Source: Dehalococcoidia bacterium (GTDB lineage: Bacteria; Chloroflexota; Dehalococcoidia; Tepidiformales; Tepidiformaceae). Taken from it: a stretch of DNA of 38,893 nt. Below, piece by piece: positions 1 to 7,332 of this stretch. Under the pieces are notes generated by a model that searched no databases, was not told the DNA's origin, and saw only the letters and a program-made list of their open reading frames with translations. Position 1 is the first letter of the stretch. Each line of letters opens with the position of its first letter. The stretch is from NCBI GenBank assembly GCA_022826585.1, contig JAJDUR010000018.1, positions 1-38,893 on the forward strand. Reading direction: 5' to 3'. The position numbers and the translations under genes were made by a program.

Positions 1-373
1 GGGCGACAACGTCGGCTGCCTGTTGCGCGGGATGGACCGTGACGAGGTGCAGCGCGGGCAGGTGCTGGCGCTGCCGGGGTCGATCAACCCGCACACGACG
101 TTCGAGGCGCAGGTGTACGTGCTGAGCAAGGACGAGGGGGGTCGGCACACGCCGTTCTTCCCGGGGTACCGGCCGCAGTTCTACGTTCGGACGACGGACG
201 TGACGGGTTCGATCGGGTTGCCGGAGGGGATGGAGATGGTGATGCCCGGAGACAACGTGACGATGAAGGTGGAGCTGATTCAGCCGGTGGCGGTTGAGGA
301 AGGTCTGCGCTTCGCGATTCGAGAAGGCGGGCGCACGGTCGGCGCCGGCGTCGTCACCAAGGTGCTCGAGTAG
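1..373 (+). CDS. tuf: Elongation factor Tu, C-terminal part (cut by window edge)
   Basis: EF-Tu carries aminoacyl-tRNA to the ribosome as a GTP complex in the cytoplasm. Only the last ~123 residues are present, read in frame from base 2, so the start and the GTPase domain lie outside the window. What remains is the end of domain 2 and all of domain 3. It contains the family-typical stretches [16 protein letters not shown] and RTTDVTGSI, and ends [20 protein letters not shown], which is almost invariant in bacterial EF-Tu. It is followed after 11 bases by rpmG, the usual tuf-rpmG-secE-nusG order. The truncation is a window edge and not a pseudogene. Confidence 0.97.
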   Translation, partial: GDNVGCLLRGMDRDEVQRGQVLALPGSINPHTTFEAQVYVLSKDEGGRHTPFFPGYRPQFYVRTTDVTGSIGLPEGMEMVMPGDNVTMKVELIQPVAVEEGLRFAIREGGRTVGAGVVTKVLE

Positions 374-384
374 GAGGCATCGCG

Positions 385-552
385 ATGGCCAAAGGCAAGG
401 GAGATCGTCAGGTTGTCACCCTCGGCTGCACCGAGTGCCGGGAGCGCACCTATACTACTTCCAAGAACCGGCGCAACGACCCTGACCGCCTGGAGTTCCG
501 CAAGTTCTGCCCGCGTTGCCGGAAGCACGAGCTGTACAGGGAGACAAGGTAG
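385..552 (+). CDS. rpmG: 50S ribosomal protein L33
   Basis: This encodes a 55-residue large-subunit ribosomal protein. It has the L33 pattern [20 protein letters not shown] and two CxxC pairs (C15-x2-C18 and FCPRC near residue 42), so it is the zinc-binding C+ form. The ATG at 385 follows GAGTAGGAGGCATCGCG, where AGGAGG is a strong ribosome binding site that overlaps the tuf stop region. It sits between tuf and secE as in many bacteria; the tRNA-Trp gene often found between rpmG and secE is absent, and the gap to secE is only 5 bases. Confidence 0.96.
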   Translation: MAKGKGDRQVVTLGCTECRERTYTTSKNRRNDPDRLEFRKFCPRCRKHELYRETR

Positions 553-557
553 CGAAC

Positions 558-917
558 ATGGCACGCGCCCAACGCCGACGTGGTTCGCGCGGCCGTCGCG
601 CTGCCCGTGAGCGGCGTCAGTCACGTGGCACCGAGGAGGTGACCGAGGGCGGCGCTCCCGCCGTCGAGGCGGTTACCACCCCCCGGCTGCAGCCGCAGCG
701 CGGCCGCAGCTGGAACCCGTTCGGGTTCCTCAAGCGGTTCCAGCCGCGCGCCGTGGCCGACGTGATCTCCGAGCTGCGCAAGGTGACGTGGCCCACGTTC
801 GCCGAGACGCGCTACCTCACCTTCGTCGTCGCCGTCGTGGCCATCGTGATCGGCGTCATTCTCGGCCTCTTCGACCTGCTGTTCGGCTGGATCATCGAGC
901 GGCTCTTCTTCAACTAG
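558..917 (+). CDS. secE: Preprotein translocase subunit SecE
   Basis: SecE is the small essential membrane subunit that clamps SecY in the Sec translocon. The protein is 119 residues. An Arg-rich N-terminus and a linker precede the conserved amphipathic segment ISELRKVTWPTFAETRYL, followed by one membrane helix (about residues 87-110). The single C-terminal helix matches the short SecE type of most bacteria; the ~50-residue basic N-terminal extension is longer than usual. I chose the ATG at 558 because it is 5 bases after the rpmG stop; an in-frame upstream ATG at 516 would lie inside rpmG. nusG starts 2 bases downstream, so the two are cotranscribed. Confidence 0.95.
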   Translation: MARAQRRRGSRGRRAARERRQSRGTEEVTEGGAPAVEAVTTPRLQPQRGRSWNPFGFLKRFQPRAVADVISELRKVTWPTFAETRYLTFVVAVVAIVIGVILGLFDLLFGWIIERLFFN

Positions 918-919
918 CC

Positions 920-1645
920 ATGAGTGAGGACAACGTGGAACTCCACGAGACCGAAACCACCAGCCACGAGTCGCTGCCCGAGGCGGGCCCAGAGGAAGTC
1001 GGGCAGCAGCCCACGCGCAGGCGCGGGCGCCGCGAGGAGCACGAGGAACAGGACCAGATCAGCGACGAGGAGATCAGCGCCGCCGGTCGTTCCTGGTACT
1101 TCGTCAACACCTACAGCGGCCACGAGTACAAGGTGCGCCACGCCATCAAGGCGACCGTCGACCAGATGGACGCGGGCGATCGCGTCTTCCACGTGATCGT
1201 GCCCACCGAGGACGAGATCGAGATCCGCGAGGGCCAGCGCCGCACCGTCAAGCGCAAGCTCTACCCGGGCTACGTGCTCGTGCAGACGATTACGCTCGAG
1301 GAAGGCGACGCCGAGTCGGACAACCTCTGGCACATGATCCGCAACACCAGCGGCGTCACCGGCTTCGTCAGCGCCGGCTCCGATGCGGGCGGCACGCCCA
1401 AGCCCGTCGCCCTCACTCAGGACGAGGTCAACAACATCCTCCGCGCCATGCGCATGGAGCAGCCGCGCGTGCGCGTCGGCTTCCAGGTCGGCGAGAGCGT
1501 GCGCATCGCCTCCGGCCCCTTCGAGGACCTCGTCGGCTCCGTCGACGAGATCAACACGGAGAAGGGCAAGGTGCGCGTGCTGGTGAGCATGCTCGGGCGC
1601 GAGACGCCGGTCGAGCTCGACTTCCTCCAGGTGGAGAAGCTGTAG
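920..1645 (+). CDS. nusG: Transcription termination/antitermination factor NusG
   Basis: NusG binds the RNA polymerase clamp and links transcription to translation or Rho. The 241-residue protein has an acidic, probably disordered N-terminal extension (about residues 1-55). The NGN domain follows, beginning RSWYFVNTYSGHEYKVRHAI with the conserved KRKLYPGYVLV, and then a C-terminal KOW domain (VGESVRIASGPFEDLVGSV). The ATG at 920 lies two bases after the secE stop. A frame extension upstream to 788 overlaps secE and is rejected. The usual rplK-rplA genes do not follow; a lipoprotein gene begins 76 bases downstream. Confidence 0.96.
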   Translation: MSEDNVELHETETTSHESLPEAGPEEVGQQPTRRRGRREEHEEQDQISDEEISAAGRSWYFVNTYSGHEYKVRHAIKATVDQMDAGDRVFHVIVPTEDEIEIREGQRRTVKRKLYPGYVLVQTITLEEGDAESDNLWHMIRNTSGVTGFVSAGSDAGGTPKPVALTQDEVNNILRAMRMEQPRVRVGFQVGESVRIASGPFEDLVGSVDEINTEKGKVRVLVSMLGRETPVELDFLQVEKL

Positions 1646-1721
1646 GACCGGCTCCCATCTCCCGTAAGCCCCGCGACAAGGTGAGGTTGTGCAGCCCCCG
1701 CCCGTCTGCGAGGGTGGAACC

Positions 1722-2864
1722 ATGATGCACCTCCCCGCCTTCCCCTCCATCCGTAGCCTCGCGCTCCTTGCCCTCGGCCTCGTGGCGGTCGTCGCGGTCG
1801 CCTGCGGCGGCGGCGACGAGTCCCCCGAAGCGACCCCCACCCCCGACGCGGCCGAGGCGACAGCCACGGAGGCGCCCACCCAACCGCCGACGCCGGCTCC
1901 CACCGAGCCCCCGGCCGATGAGGCCGACTCCGTCGACGAGGGCTATGTGCGCGCCATCTGCGTGGCGGGCAACGACCTGCAGAACGCCATGTTCGCCGCG
2001 CTCGTCAGGATGGAGAGCGAAGGGGGGGACCCGGAGGACGACCCCGAGGCCTTCGGGGAACTGTTCGTGGAGCCGCTGGCGGGATTCCTCGAGGCCATCC
2101 GCGACGTGACGCCTCCCGGTGACATGGCCGAGTACCACGCGGCGGCGCTCGCCCAGTACGAGGCCCTGGTCACGCTCTTCGCCTCCGTCGAAGAGGGCGA
2201 GGAGCTCGAGGGCGGCCCGCTCGATCTGCTCGGCGGGATGCTCGAGGGCGCCGAGTCGATCCCGATCATTCCCGAGGCCACGCGCGCGCGCCTCGCCGCC
2301 GTCGCCGCGGACATCCCCGACTGCGCCGGCTCGATCATCCTCCAGGAGTTCCTGGGGACGGGCGGCGCCGAACCCGTCGATAGCGGCTATGACTCAAGCG
2401 GACCCGCCGACCCCGAGGCCGAAGCCTACGTCCGCGAGCTGTGCCTGGCGGGCGAGGACTATGACGCGACCATCCAGGAGGCCATTGCCGGCCTCGGACC
2501 GGATGCCGACCTCAACGAGAGCGATCCGGCGGTGTTCGCGGTGGTCTTCGGGGAGGCCCTCCGGGGCCTGTCCCTGGCCATGCTGGAGATGACGCCTCCC
2601 GTGGAGATTGCCCAGTACCACGACGCCGGAGGCGCCCGCTTCCACGAGATGGCCAACCTCCTCGAGAGCGTCGTGCAGACGCTCGACGCGGGCGGCGAGG
2701 TGACCGACGAGCAGCTTGGGCGCTTCCAGGACCTGCTCGCAGGCGGCATGGGGCTGCCGGGCCTTCCCTTCGAGTACGCCGATCGCCTGGGCCAGGCAGC
2801 CAACAACGTGGTCGAGTGCTTCGGCTCCGGTTTCCTCTACGGCTTCCTCTCGGGCGGGGGATAG
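1722..2864 (+). CDS. Lipoprotein with two copies of a Cys-paired module (family unknown)
   Basis: I do not recognise this 380-residue protein. Residues 1-28 form a lipoprotein signal peptide (hydrophobic core LALLALGLVAVVAVAC), with the lipidated Cys at 28. A Thr/Pro/Glu-rich linker of about 45 residues follows, then two tandem modules of about 140 residues. Each module starts YVR-x2-C-x-AG, has TPP-x4-YH in the middle, and ends with a second Cys before GS (DCAGS, ECFGS) and a hydrophobic EFLG/GFLS tail. One Cys at each end suggests one disulfide per module outside the cytoplasmic membrane. The start is one of two adjacent ATGs (1722/1725) after GGTGGAACC; an earlier in-frame ATG-like start at 1689 would spoil the signal peptide. 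The next gene, 24 bases on, encodes a three-module paralogue. Confidence 0.8.
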   Translation: MMHLPAFPSIRSLALLALGLVAVVAVACGGGDESPEATPTPDAAEATATEAPTQPPTPAPTEPPADEADSVDEGYVRAICVAGNDLQNAMFAALVRMESEGGDPEDDPEAFGELFVEPLAGFLEAIRDVTPPGDMAEYHAAALAQYEALVTLFASVEEGEELEGGPLDLLGGMLEGAESIPIIPEATRARLAAVAADIPDCAGSIILQEFLGTGGAEPVDSGYDSSGPADPEAEAYVRELCLAGEDYDATIQEAIAGLGPDADLNESDPAVFAVVFGEALRGLSLAMLEMTPPVEIAQYHDAGGARFHEMANLLESVVQTLDAGGEVTDEQLGRFQDLLAGGMGLPGLPFEYADRLGQAANNVVECFGSGFLYGFLSGGG

Positions 2865-2888
2865 CGTGCCGCCCCCGAGGCCGCTGTC

Positions 2889-4406
2889 GTGAGGGGGTCG
2901 ACGTTCCCTTCGCGCACTGCCCGGCTTCTGCCCGTTCTGGTTGGAATAGCGGTCCTCGCCGGCGTGGCCGTTGGCTGTGGCGGCAGCTCGGCGCCGGAAG
3001 CGTCGAGCGAGGTGGAGCGACAGTATCTGTCGGACATCTGCGCCGCCGAAGATCTGATTGACGCCGCCAGCGCCGATGCGCTTCTCACGCAGCAGGAAGC
3101 CGGCAGCGCTGACACCGTCGGGGAACTGCTCGCGCTGGTCACTGAGGCCACGAGGGACGCCACCGCCATCCTCTCGGCGTCGACGCCTCCCGCCGGTGTC
3201 GAGGAGTACCACGCCGCCATCGTCGCCCAGTACGAGGACCTGATCGTGCTGCTTGAGGACGTGTCGGCAGCGGTCGAGGACGGAGACCCTTCCGCGGTTC
3301 TCTTCCAGCGGCTTGGCGCCGCCCTGAGTGCCGCTGAACTGCCGAGTCTCGAACCGGAAACCTGGGAACGGCTCGCACGGGCATCGAGGGAGGCGCCCGG
3401 CTGCGCCGGTGGCACTTCCTTCCTTGGCTTTCTCGGCGTGGTGGTGCCCCCCGACGTGGTCGTGCCGCCCGCCGACGTGGCCTATGCCCGCAAGGTTTGT
3501 CTGGTCGGCACCGCCTACGAGGACGCGCTTGTCGAGGCGTTGCTCAATGTGGACGACGTCGACGACCCAGAACTGCTGATGGCTGCCTTCGGCGAGCCCA
3601 CCGCTGGTCTCGCAGAGGCGCTGGCGGAGGTTCGCCCGCCGGACGGGTTGGAGGAGCACCACGAGGCAGCGACCACGGTCTTCGAGGCCATCGGGCTGTT
3701 CTTTGGGGGCGTTACTGGTTCGTCGGATCAGCCTTCGGAAGACCTGGAGCGGGCCTACATCGTCCTGGCGGAGAGCGGGGCCCAGCCGCCAATCCCCTCA
3801 CCGGAGGTCAGGGACCGAATCGCCCGGGCGGCGACGGGCGTCGAGGAGTGCTACGGATCCACCTTCCTGCTCGCCTTCCTGGGCGAGGGCCGTGAGGCCG
3901 AGGAGAGCATCGCGGAAACCGAAGCCACGCCTGCCGCCCGGACCGAACCGGACAGCGCCGACCGGCGCTACGTGCGCGACCTCTGCCTCGCGGGCGAGGC
4001 CGGCACCTTCAGGGTCGTGACCACCGGCCCGGGCCGCGTGAGCGTCAGCGCGGAGACCCCCGAAGGCTATGCCCGCCTGAATGTCGAGCCCCTGCGGCGA
4101 GAGCTGGCCGCCCTGCGCCTCGCCGAGCCCCCCGAGGATGTGGCTGCGTACCACGATGCAACGGTCGAGTACACCGAGGAGTTGTTGCGAATCCACGAGG
4201 AGGTGCAGGAGTTGATGGAACGCGAAGGGCTCGCGCTGGACGAGACGGATGGGCACTTTGCCGGCTCTTTTGCCAAACTCTGGCGGTCGCGGCCCTCCAT
4301 GCCCCACAGGGTCGTCCGCGATCGCCTCATGGAAGCGGCAACGGGCGTGCCGGAATGCGCCGACTCGAGCTTCTTCAACGGCTTCTTCATCTGGAGCGGG
4401 CGGTAG
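2889..4406 (+). CDS. Lipoprotein with three copies of the same module (family unknown)
   Basis: This 505-residue paralogue of the preceding lipoprotein starts at GTG 2889, eight bases after CGAGG. Its signal peptide ends in AVGC with the lipid Cys at residue 30. Three modules follow. They start YLSDICAAE, YARKVCLVG and YVRDLCLAG; carry TPPAGVEEYH, RPPDGLEEHH and EPPEDVAAYH in the middle; and end GCAGGTSFLGFLG, ECYGSTFLLAFLG and ECADSSFFNGFF. Modules diverge strongly between these anchors, so the repeats are old. A role on the cell surface (binding or scaffold) is only inference; no catalytic motif is visible. It is probably cotranscribed with the upstream gene and ends 31 bases before a convergent minus-strand gene. 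Confidence 0.8.
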   Translation: MRGSTFPSRTARLLPVLVGIAVLAGVAVGCGGSSAPEASSEVERQYLSDICAAEDLIDAASADALLTQQEAGSADTVGELLALVTEATRDATAILSASTPPAGVEEYHAAIVAQYEDLIVLLEDVSAAVEDGDPSAVLFQRLGAALSAAELPSLEPETWERLARASREAPGCAGGTSFLGFLGVVVPPDVVVPPADVAYARKVCLVGTAYEDALVEALLNVDDVDDPELLMAAFGEPTAGLAEALAEVRPPDGLEEHHEAATTVFEAIGLFFGGVTGSSDQPSEDLERAYIVLAESGAQPPIPSPEVRDRIARAATGVEECYGSTFLLAFLGEGREAEESIAETEATPAARTEPDSADRRYVRDLCLAGEAGTFRVVTTGPGRVSVSAETPEGYARLNVEPLRRELAALRLAEPPEDVAAYHDATVEYTEELLRIHEEVQELMEREGLALDETDGHFAGSFAKLWRSRPSMPHRVVRDRLMEAATGVPECADSSFFNGFFIWSGR

Positions 4407-4437
4407 CAGCTCGCCCCCGGCGCCGCTCAGGCTGCGG

Positions 4438-5103
4438 CTAGTTGCACACGACTCCGCCGCAGGCCTCCTCGGGGATGCCCTCCGGCGGGACGCGCTCCTC
4501 GCAGAGTCCCGAGAGGATGCAGGCCTCCGTCGTGACCTCCGCGAACCGCTGCAGCAGTTCCTCGTCGCTCTCGTTGCCGAAGGAGATGAGCACGCGGTCG
4601 ATGTTCGTGATGTCCTGGAACGCCAGCCTGTCGACCTTGACGCCGTTCAGGATGAACGTGAGCCGCTCCGTGTCCGAATTGCAGAACCGCTCGCCCTCGG
4701 GGAGCGTGATGCAGGTATCGGTGAGTTCGAAGCCCAGCGAGTCGAAGAACTCCCACCAGGTCGTGCTCTCGCGGTGGACGTGGACGACCACGTCCCACGG
4801 CTCGTGGATGTGCACGTTCTCGCTGAGCTGGTCCTTCGAGGTCGAGTAGAAGCGCTCCTGGTCGAAGCTGTACCGCTCGCGGCGGATGTAGAGGGCGAGA
4901 TCGGCGTGCCAGTGCACCTCCTGGCGCAGCTCGCCGCCCAGCGTGGGCGTGGGCGGCTCCGCGCCCGGGCCGTCGTCGGAGCCGTTGAGGACCAGCAGCA
5001 CGGCCAGCGCCACGACGGCTCCCACGAGCAACACAACGACCGGAATCCAGATGCGGGGAGCGAGCGTCCCCCTGGGCGGCGGGGACGGGTTAACTGCCGC
5101 CAT
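4438..5103 (-). CDS. Membrane-anchored extracytoplasmic protein with HWH and VHVH motifs
   Basis: A 221-residue protein of unknown function. One N-terminal membrane helix (about 17-40) is followed by an outside domain with clustered histidines: EVHWHADLALYI, ENVHIHEPWDVVVHVHRES. The clusters resemble metal-binding sites, but no family is assigned. Four Cys in the C-terminal part (ITLPEGERFC, ACILSGLCEE, EEACGGVVCN) could form disulfides. Its ATG lies 14 bases inside the end of the upstream DsbA-like gene, so the two are translationally coupled. This suggests the thioredoxin-fold protein oxidises or services this one. The gene converges with the lipoprotein pair. Confidence 0.75.
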   Translation of the reverse strand: MAAVNPSPPPRGTLAPRIWIPVVVLLVGAVVALAVLLVLNGSDDGPGAEPPTPTLGGELRQEVHWHADLALYIRRERYSFDQERFYSTSKDQLSENVHIHEPWDVVVHVHRESTTWWEFFDSLGFELTDTCITLPEGERFCNSDTERLTFILNGVKVDRLAFQDITNIDRVLISFGNESDEELLQRFAEVTTEACILSGLCEERVPPEGIPEEACGGVVCN

Positions 5104-5998
5104 CGTCCTCGGCGTCGGTCTCGCCGTCGCCCTCCGGCTCTTCCTCCGGCTCGTCCTCGGCGGTTGCCGCCTCGATCACCCCGTCGAGAATCTCGGCCCA
5201 CCCCGAGGTAGCCTGAGGAGGGACCTGCAGCGGTTGGCCGTTGATCACGAAGTTGGGCGTCCCCCGGAAGCCGATCGCCGTCGCCGCGACCTGGTCGGCG
5301 GCGACCGCACTGAGCGTGTCGGGGTCCCCGAGGCAGGCGTCGAACGCGTCAGTGTCGAGGCCCAGGTCGCCGGCGAGTTCGACCAGGCCCGCCTTGCTGA
5401 ACGCTCCCCTGTCGGGCGAGAAGTCGTCTGCCGCCTGCCTGGCGAAGAGCCGGTTGGCGTACTCGAACATGCGGTTCTCCTCGGCCGCGCACACGGCGCC
5501 CTGGGCCGCGCTCACCGATTCCTGGCCCACCACGGGCAGGTGGCGGAACTCGATCTGGAGCAGGCCCGCCTTCACGTACTCCTCCACCAGGAACGGCTCG
5601 ATGTTGAGGGTGTAGGTCAGGCAATGCGGGCACTGGAAGTCCTCGTACTGGATCATCTTCACCGGCGCGTCGTCGCTGCCCAGCTTGTTCCCGTTCTGCA
5701 TCTCCGTGGGCAGATCGGCCAGCGCCTGGTTGAGGATCACGAGGTCGGGGTCCTCGCCGCCGCCGCCACCGCCGTTGCGGACGGCGAGCACGATCACGAG
5801 GGCCAGCAGCACCGCCGCCAGCAGGCTCACGCCGGCCAGGAAGGGCCAGCTCAGGAAGTTCGCGCCGCGCCCGCCACCACCGCCGCCATCGCCGCCGCCC
5901 TGGGACGAGCCCGAGCCCCGGGAGCGGCCGCCCCGGTACGAGGTCGCCTGCCGGCGAGCCTGGCGGCTCTGCTCGCGACGTGCCTGCCGGTTCGACAT
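5090..5998 (-). CDS. DsbA-family thiol oxidoreductase, membrane anchored
   Basis: A 302-residue thioredoxin-fold protein for disulfide chemistry outside the membrane. An Arg/Gly-rich cytoplasmic N-terminus (1-47) is followed by a membrane helix (48-73) and a Gly linker. The DsbA-like domain has active site C123-P-H-C126 in EDFQCPHCLTY and the cis-Pro loop GTPNFVING. The C-terminus is a Glu/Asp-rich tail. The CPHC dipeptide and the insertion after it match the DsbA/Thioredoxin_4 group (BdbD-like). Start ATG 5998 is preceded by TATCCT seven bases upstream with no Shine-Dalgarno, so a leaderless mRNA is likely. The downstream partner overlaps by 14 bases. Confidence 0.9.
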   Translation of the reverse strand: MSNRQARREQSRQARRQATSYRGGRSRGSGSSQGGGDGGGGGGRGANFLSWPFLAGVSLLAAVLLALVIVLAVRNGGGGGGEDPDLVILNQALADLPTEMQNGNKLGSDDAPVKMIQYEDFQCPHCLTYTLNIEPFLVEEYVKAGLLQIEFRHLPVVGQESVSAAQGAVCAAEENRMFEYANRLFARQAADDFSPDRGAFSKAGLVELAGDLGLDTDAFDACLGDPDTLSAVAADQVAATAIGFRGTPNFVINGQPLQVPPQATSGWAEILDGVIEAATAEDEPEEEPEGDGETDAEDDGGS

Positions 5999-6005
5999 CG
6001 CGTCG

Positions 6006-6026
6006 AGGATAGCAAGGGGCTACCTT
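6006..6026. promoter_or_regulatory. Divergent -10 elements for dsbA-like and higA-like genes
   Basis: The 34-base gap between the two divergent genes holds a minus-strand -10 TATCCT (6006-6011, seven bases before ATG 5998) and a plus-strand -10 TACCTT (6021-6026, six bases before ATG 6033). Neither gene has a Shine-Dalgarno, and the distances put transcription start at or next to the start codon. The -35 region of each promoter lies inside the other gene. Confidence 0.6.
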
Positions 6027-6032
6027 AGCGGC

Positions 6033-6311
6033 ATGGGGTTCCCGCAGACTGACGCCGCCATCCCACCCGGAGAGTTCCTGCAGGAGCACATCGACGACCT
6101 CGGCATCAGCCAGGCCGAGCTTGCGCGACGGCTCCGACGCCCACGCCAGGTTGTGAACGAAATCGTCCGCGGCAGGAAGGCGATCACCGCGGATACCGCC
6201 CTCGATCTCGAGGCAGTGCTCGGAACCCCGGCTCACATCTGGCTGGGGCTCGAGCAGGAGTACCGCCTTGCCCTGGCCCGCAGGGAGCGTTCGGAGGCAA
6301 GAAACTCGTGA
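6033..6311 (+). CDS. HigA-like antitoxin / XRE-family HTH protein
   Basis: A 92-residue DNA-binding protein of the HigA antitoxin type. It opens with PPGEFLQEHIDDLGISQAEL, the classic HigA start, followed by the HTH ARRLRRPRQVVNEIVRGRKAIT and the tail TALDLEAVLGTPAHIWLGLEQEYRLAL. HigA normally follows a HigB RNase toxin and represses the operon; here the upstream neighbour is the divergent dsbA-like gene and no HigB is present. Instead, a 29-codon hydrophobic ORF overlaps its stop. The ATG at 6033 is six bases after a -10 TACCTT, so the mRNA looks leaderless. It could be an orphan regulator or the antitoxin of an unrecognised small toxin. Confidence 0.88.
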   Translation: MGFPQTDAAIPPGEFLQEHIDDLGISQAELARRLRRPRQVVNEIVRGRKAITADTALDLEAVLGTPAHIWLGLEQEYRLALARRERSEARNS

Positions 6312-6397
6312 GTGAAGCGATCCTGTACCGGGCGCTCTTGATTCAGGGCGGCGTGCTCATTGGAGCGTTCGCCGCGGTCGAAGCGCTGCTCGGTTGA
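6308..6397 (+). CDS. 29-residue hydrophobic peptide coupled to the HigA-like gene
   Basis: GTG 6308 overlaps the higA-like stop as GTGA, the geometry of translational coupling. The peptide MSEAILYRALLIQGGVLIGAFAAVEALLG is almost entirely hydrophobic after residue 4 and could form one membrane helix. It ends at TGA 6395-6397, 22 bases before the convergent hydrolase stop. I know no family for it. It may be a small membrane toxin paired with the HTH protein, a small regulatory membrane peptide, or a chance ORF; the overlap and composition favour a real gene, but the short length keeps confidence low. Confidence 0.4.
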   Translation: MSEAILYRALLIQGGVLIGAFAAVEALLG

Positions 6398-6419
6398 GCC
6401 TCCGGCGCCGGGTCAGCCC

Positions 6420-7286
6420 CTAACCCGACGTCCCCGACACCTCTGCCAGGAACCCCTCGACCAGTTCCAGGAAGCGATCGAAGCGGTCGTGGTGGACCCA
6501 GTGGCCGGCGCCTTCGACCGTCTCTGTTCGGTAGTTGTGGAAGGCGCTGTAGTCGGCCGCCTCCTGCTTCCCCCAGCTCTCCTCCCCCTGGATGAAGAGG
6601 ATGGGCGCCCGGATCTGGTTCCAGATGTCGCGCGCGTCCTCCATGTTGAACTCGTAGGGCGAGCTTGAGCGCACGTGGTTGTCGAACTTCCAGACGTAGC
6701 CGCCCTCCACCTCGCGCACCCCGTGCACGGTCAGGTGGTGGGCCAGCTCCGGCGAGAGGTGGCCGTTGGCCTCGCGCATGCGCGCCACCGCGTCCTCGAA
6801 GGTGGGGTAGATGCGCGGCTCGCGGCCGGCCAGGTCGCGCATGTCGGTCAGCCACTCGCGCATGCGCTCGTGCGCGGGGCGGTGCTCCGAGCCCGTCCGC
6901 AGCCGCCCCAGCCCCTCGATGCTGACGACGGCGTGCACGTTCTCCGGGACCGTGCCCGCGTACTGCAGCGCGATGCTGCCGCCCAGGGAGTGCGCCACGA
7001 GCGTCACCGGCGTCCGCCCGATCTCGCCCACGACGGCGTGCAGGTCGAGCCCGTAGTCGATGATCGAGTAGTTCCCGCCGAGCGCCCAGTCGGAGTCGCC
7101 GTGACCGCGCAGATCGACGGCGAACACCTGGTAGCGGTCGCGGAGGGCAAGGGCCGTGCGGTCCCACGAGCGGGCGTGGTCGCGCCCCCCGTGCAGCAGG
7201 ATCAGGGGCGGCTTGTCCGCCTCCCCCCAGGCGACGTAGTGCAGCTTCACCCGTTGTGAGACAACGTATCGGGACTCGGGTTCCAT
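6420..7286 (-). CDS. Alpha/beta hydrolase
   Basis: A 288-residue cytoplasmic alpha/beta-hydrolase of the epoxide hydrolase/haloperoxidase/C-C hydrolase group; the substrate is unknown. The order is: oxyanion strand LILLHGGRDHARSWD, then FAVDLRGHGDSDW, nucleophile elbow VAHSLGGS (Ser in G/A-H-S-x-G), a helical cap, FIQGEESW near the acid, and the catalytic His in EGAGHWVHHDRFDRF. A paralogue with the same HGGRDHARSWD segment lies at 26258-27124. The minus-strand -10 TACACT (7297-7302) is ten bases before the ATG, giving its own promoter after fpg. Confidence 0.9.
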   Translation of the reverse strand: MEPESRYVVSQRVKLHYVAWGEADKPPLILLHGGRDHARSWDRTALALRDRYQVFAVDLRGHGDSDWALGGNYSIIDYGLDLHAVVGEIGRTPVTLVAHSLGGSIALQYAGTVPENVHAVVSIEGLGRLRTGSEHRPAHERMREWLTDMRDLAGREPRIYPTFEDAVARMREANGHLSPELAHHLTVHGVREVEGGYVWKFDNHVRSSSPYEFNMEDARDIWNQIRAPILFIQGEESWGKQEAADYSAFHNYRTETVEGAGHWVHHDRFDRFLELVEGFLAEVSGTSG

Positions 7287-7296
7287 CGCGTCGCGC

Positions 7297-7302
7297 AGTG
7301 TA
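7297..7302 (-). promoter_or_regulatory. -10 element of the alpha/beta hydrolase gene
   Basis: TACACT on the minus strand ends ten bases before ATG 7286. There is no Shine-Dalgarno in the interval, so the leader would be only a few bases long. This separates the hydrolase from the fpg operon, which ends at 7333. Confidence 0.4.
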
Positions 7303-7332
7303 GAGGCCCGCGCCCTTACGCGGTGTTCCCGC

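Noticed and set aside
1-373. Truncated tuf as a pseudogene
   Set aside because: The frame is open from base 2 with intact domain 3; it is cut only by the window edge.
553-557. tRNA-Trp between rpmG and secE
   Set aside because: Only five bases separate the two genes.
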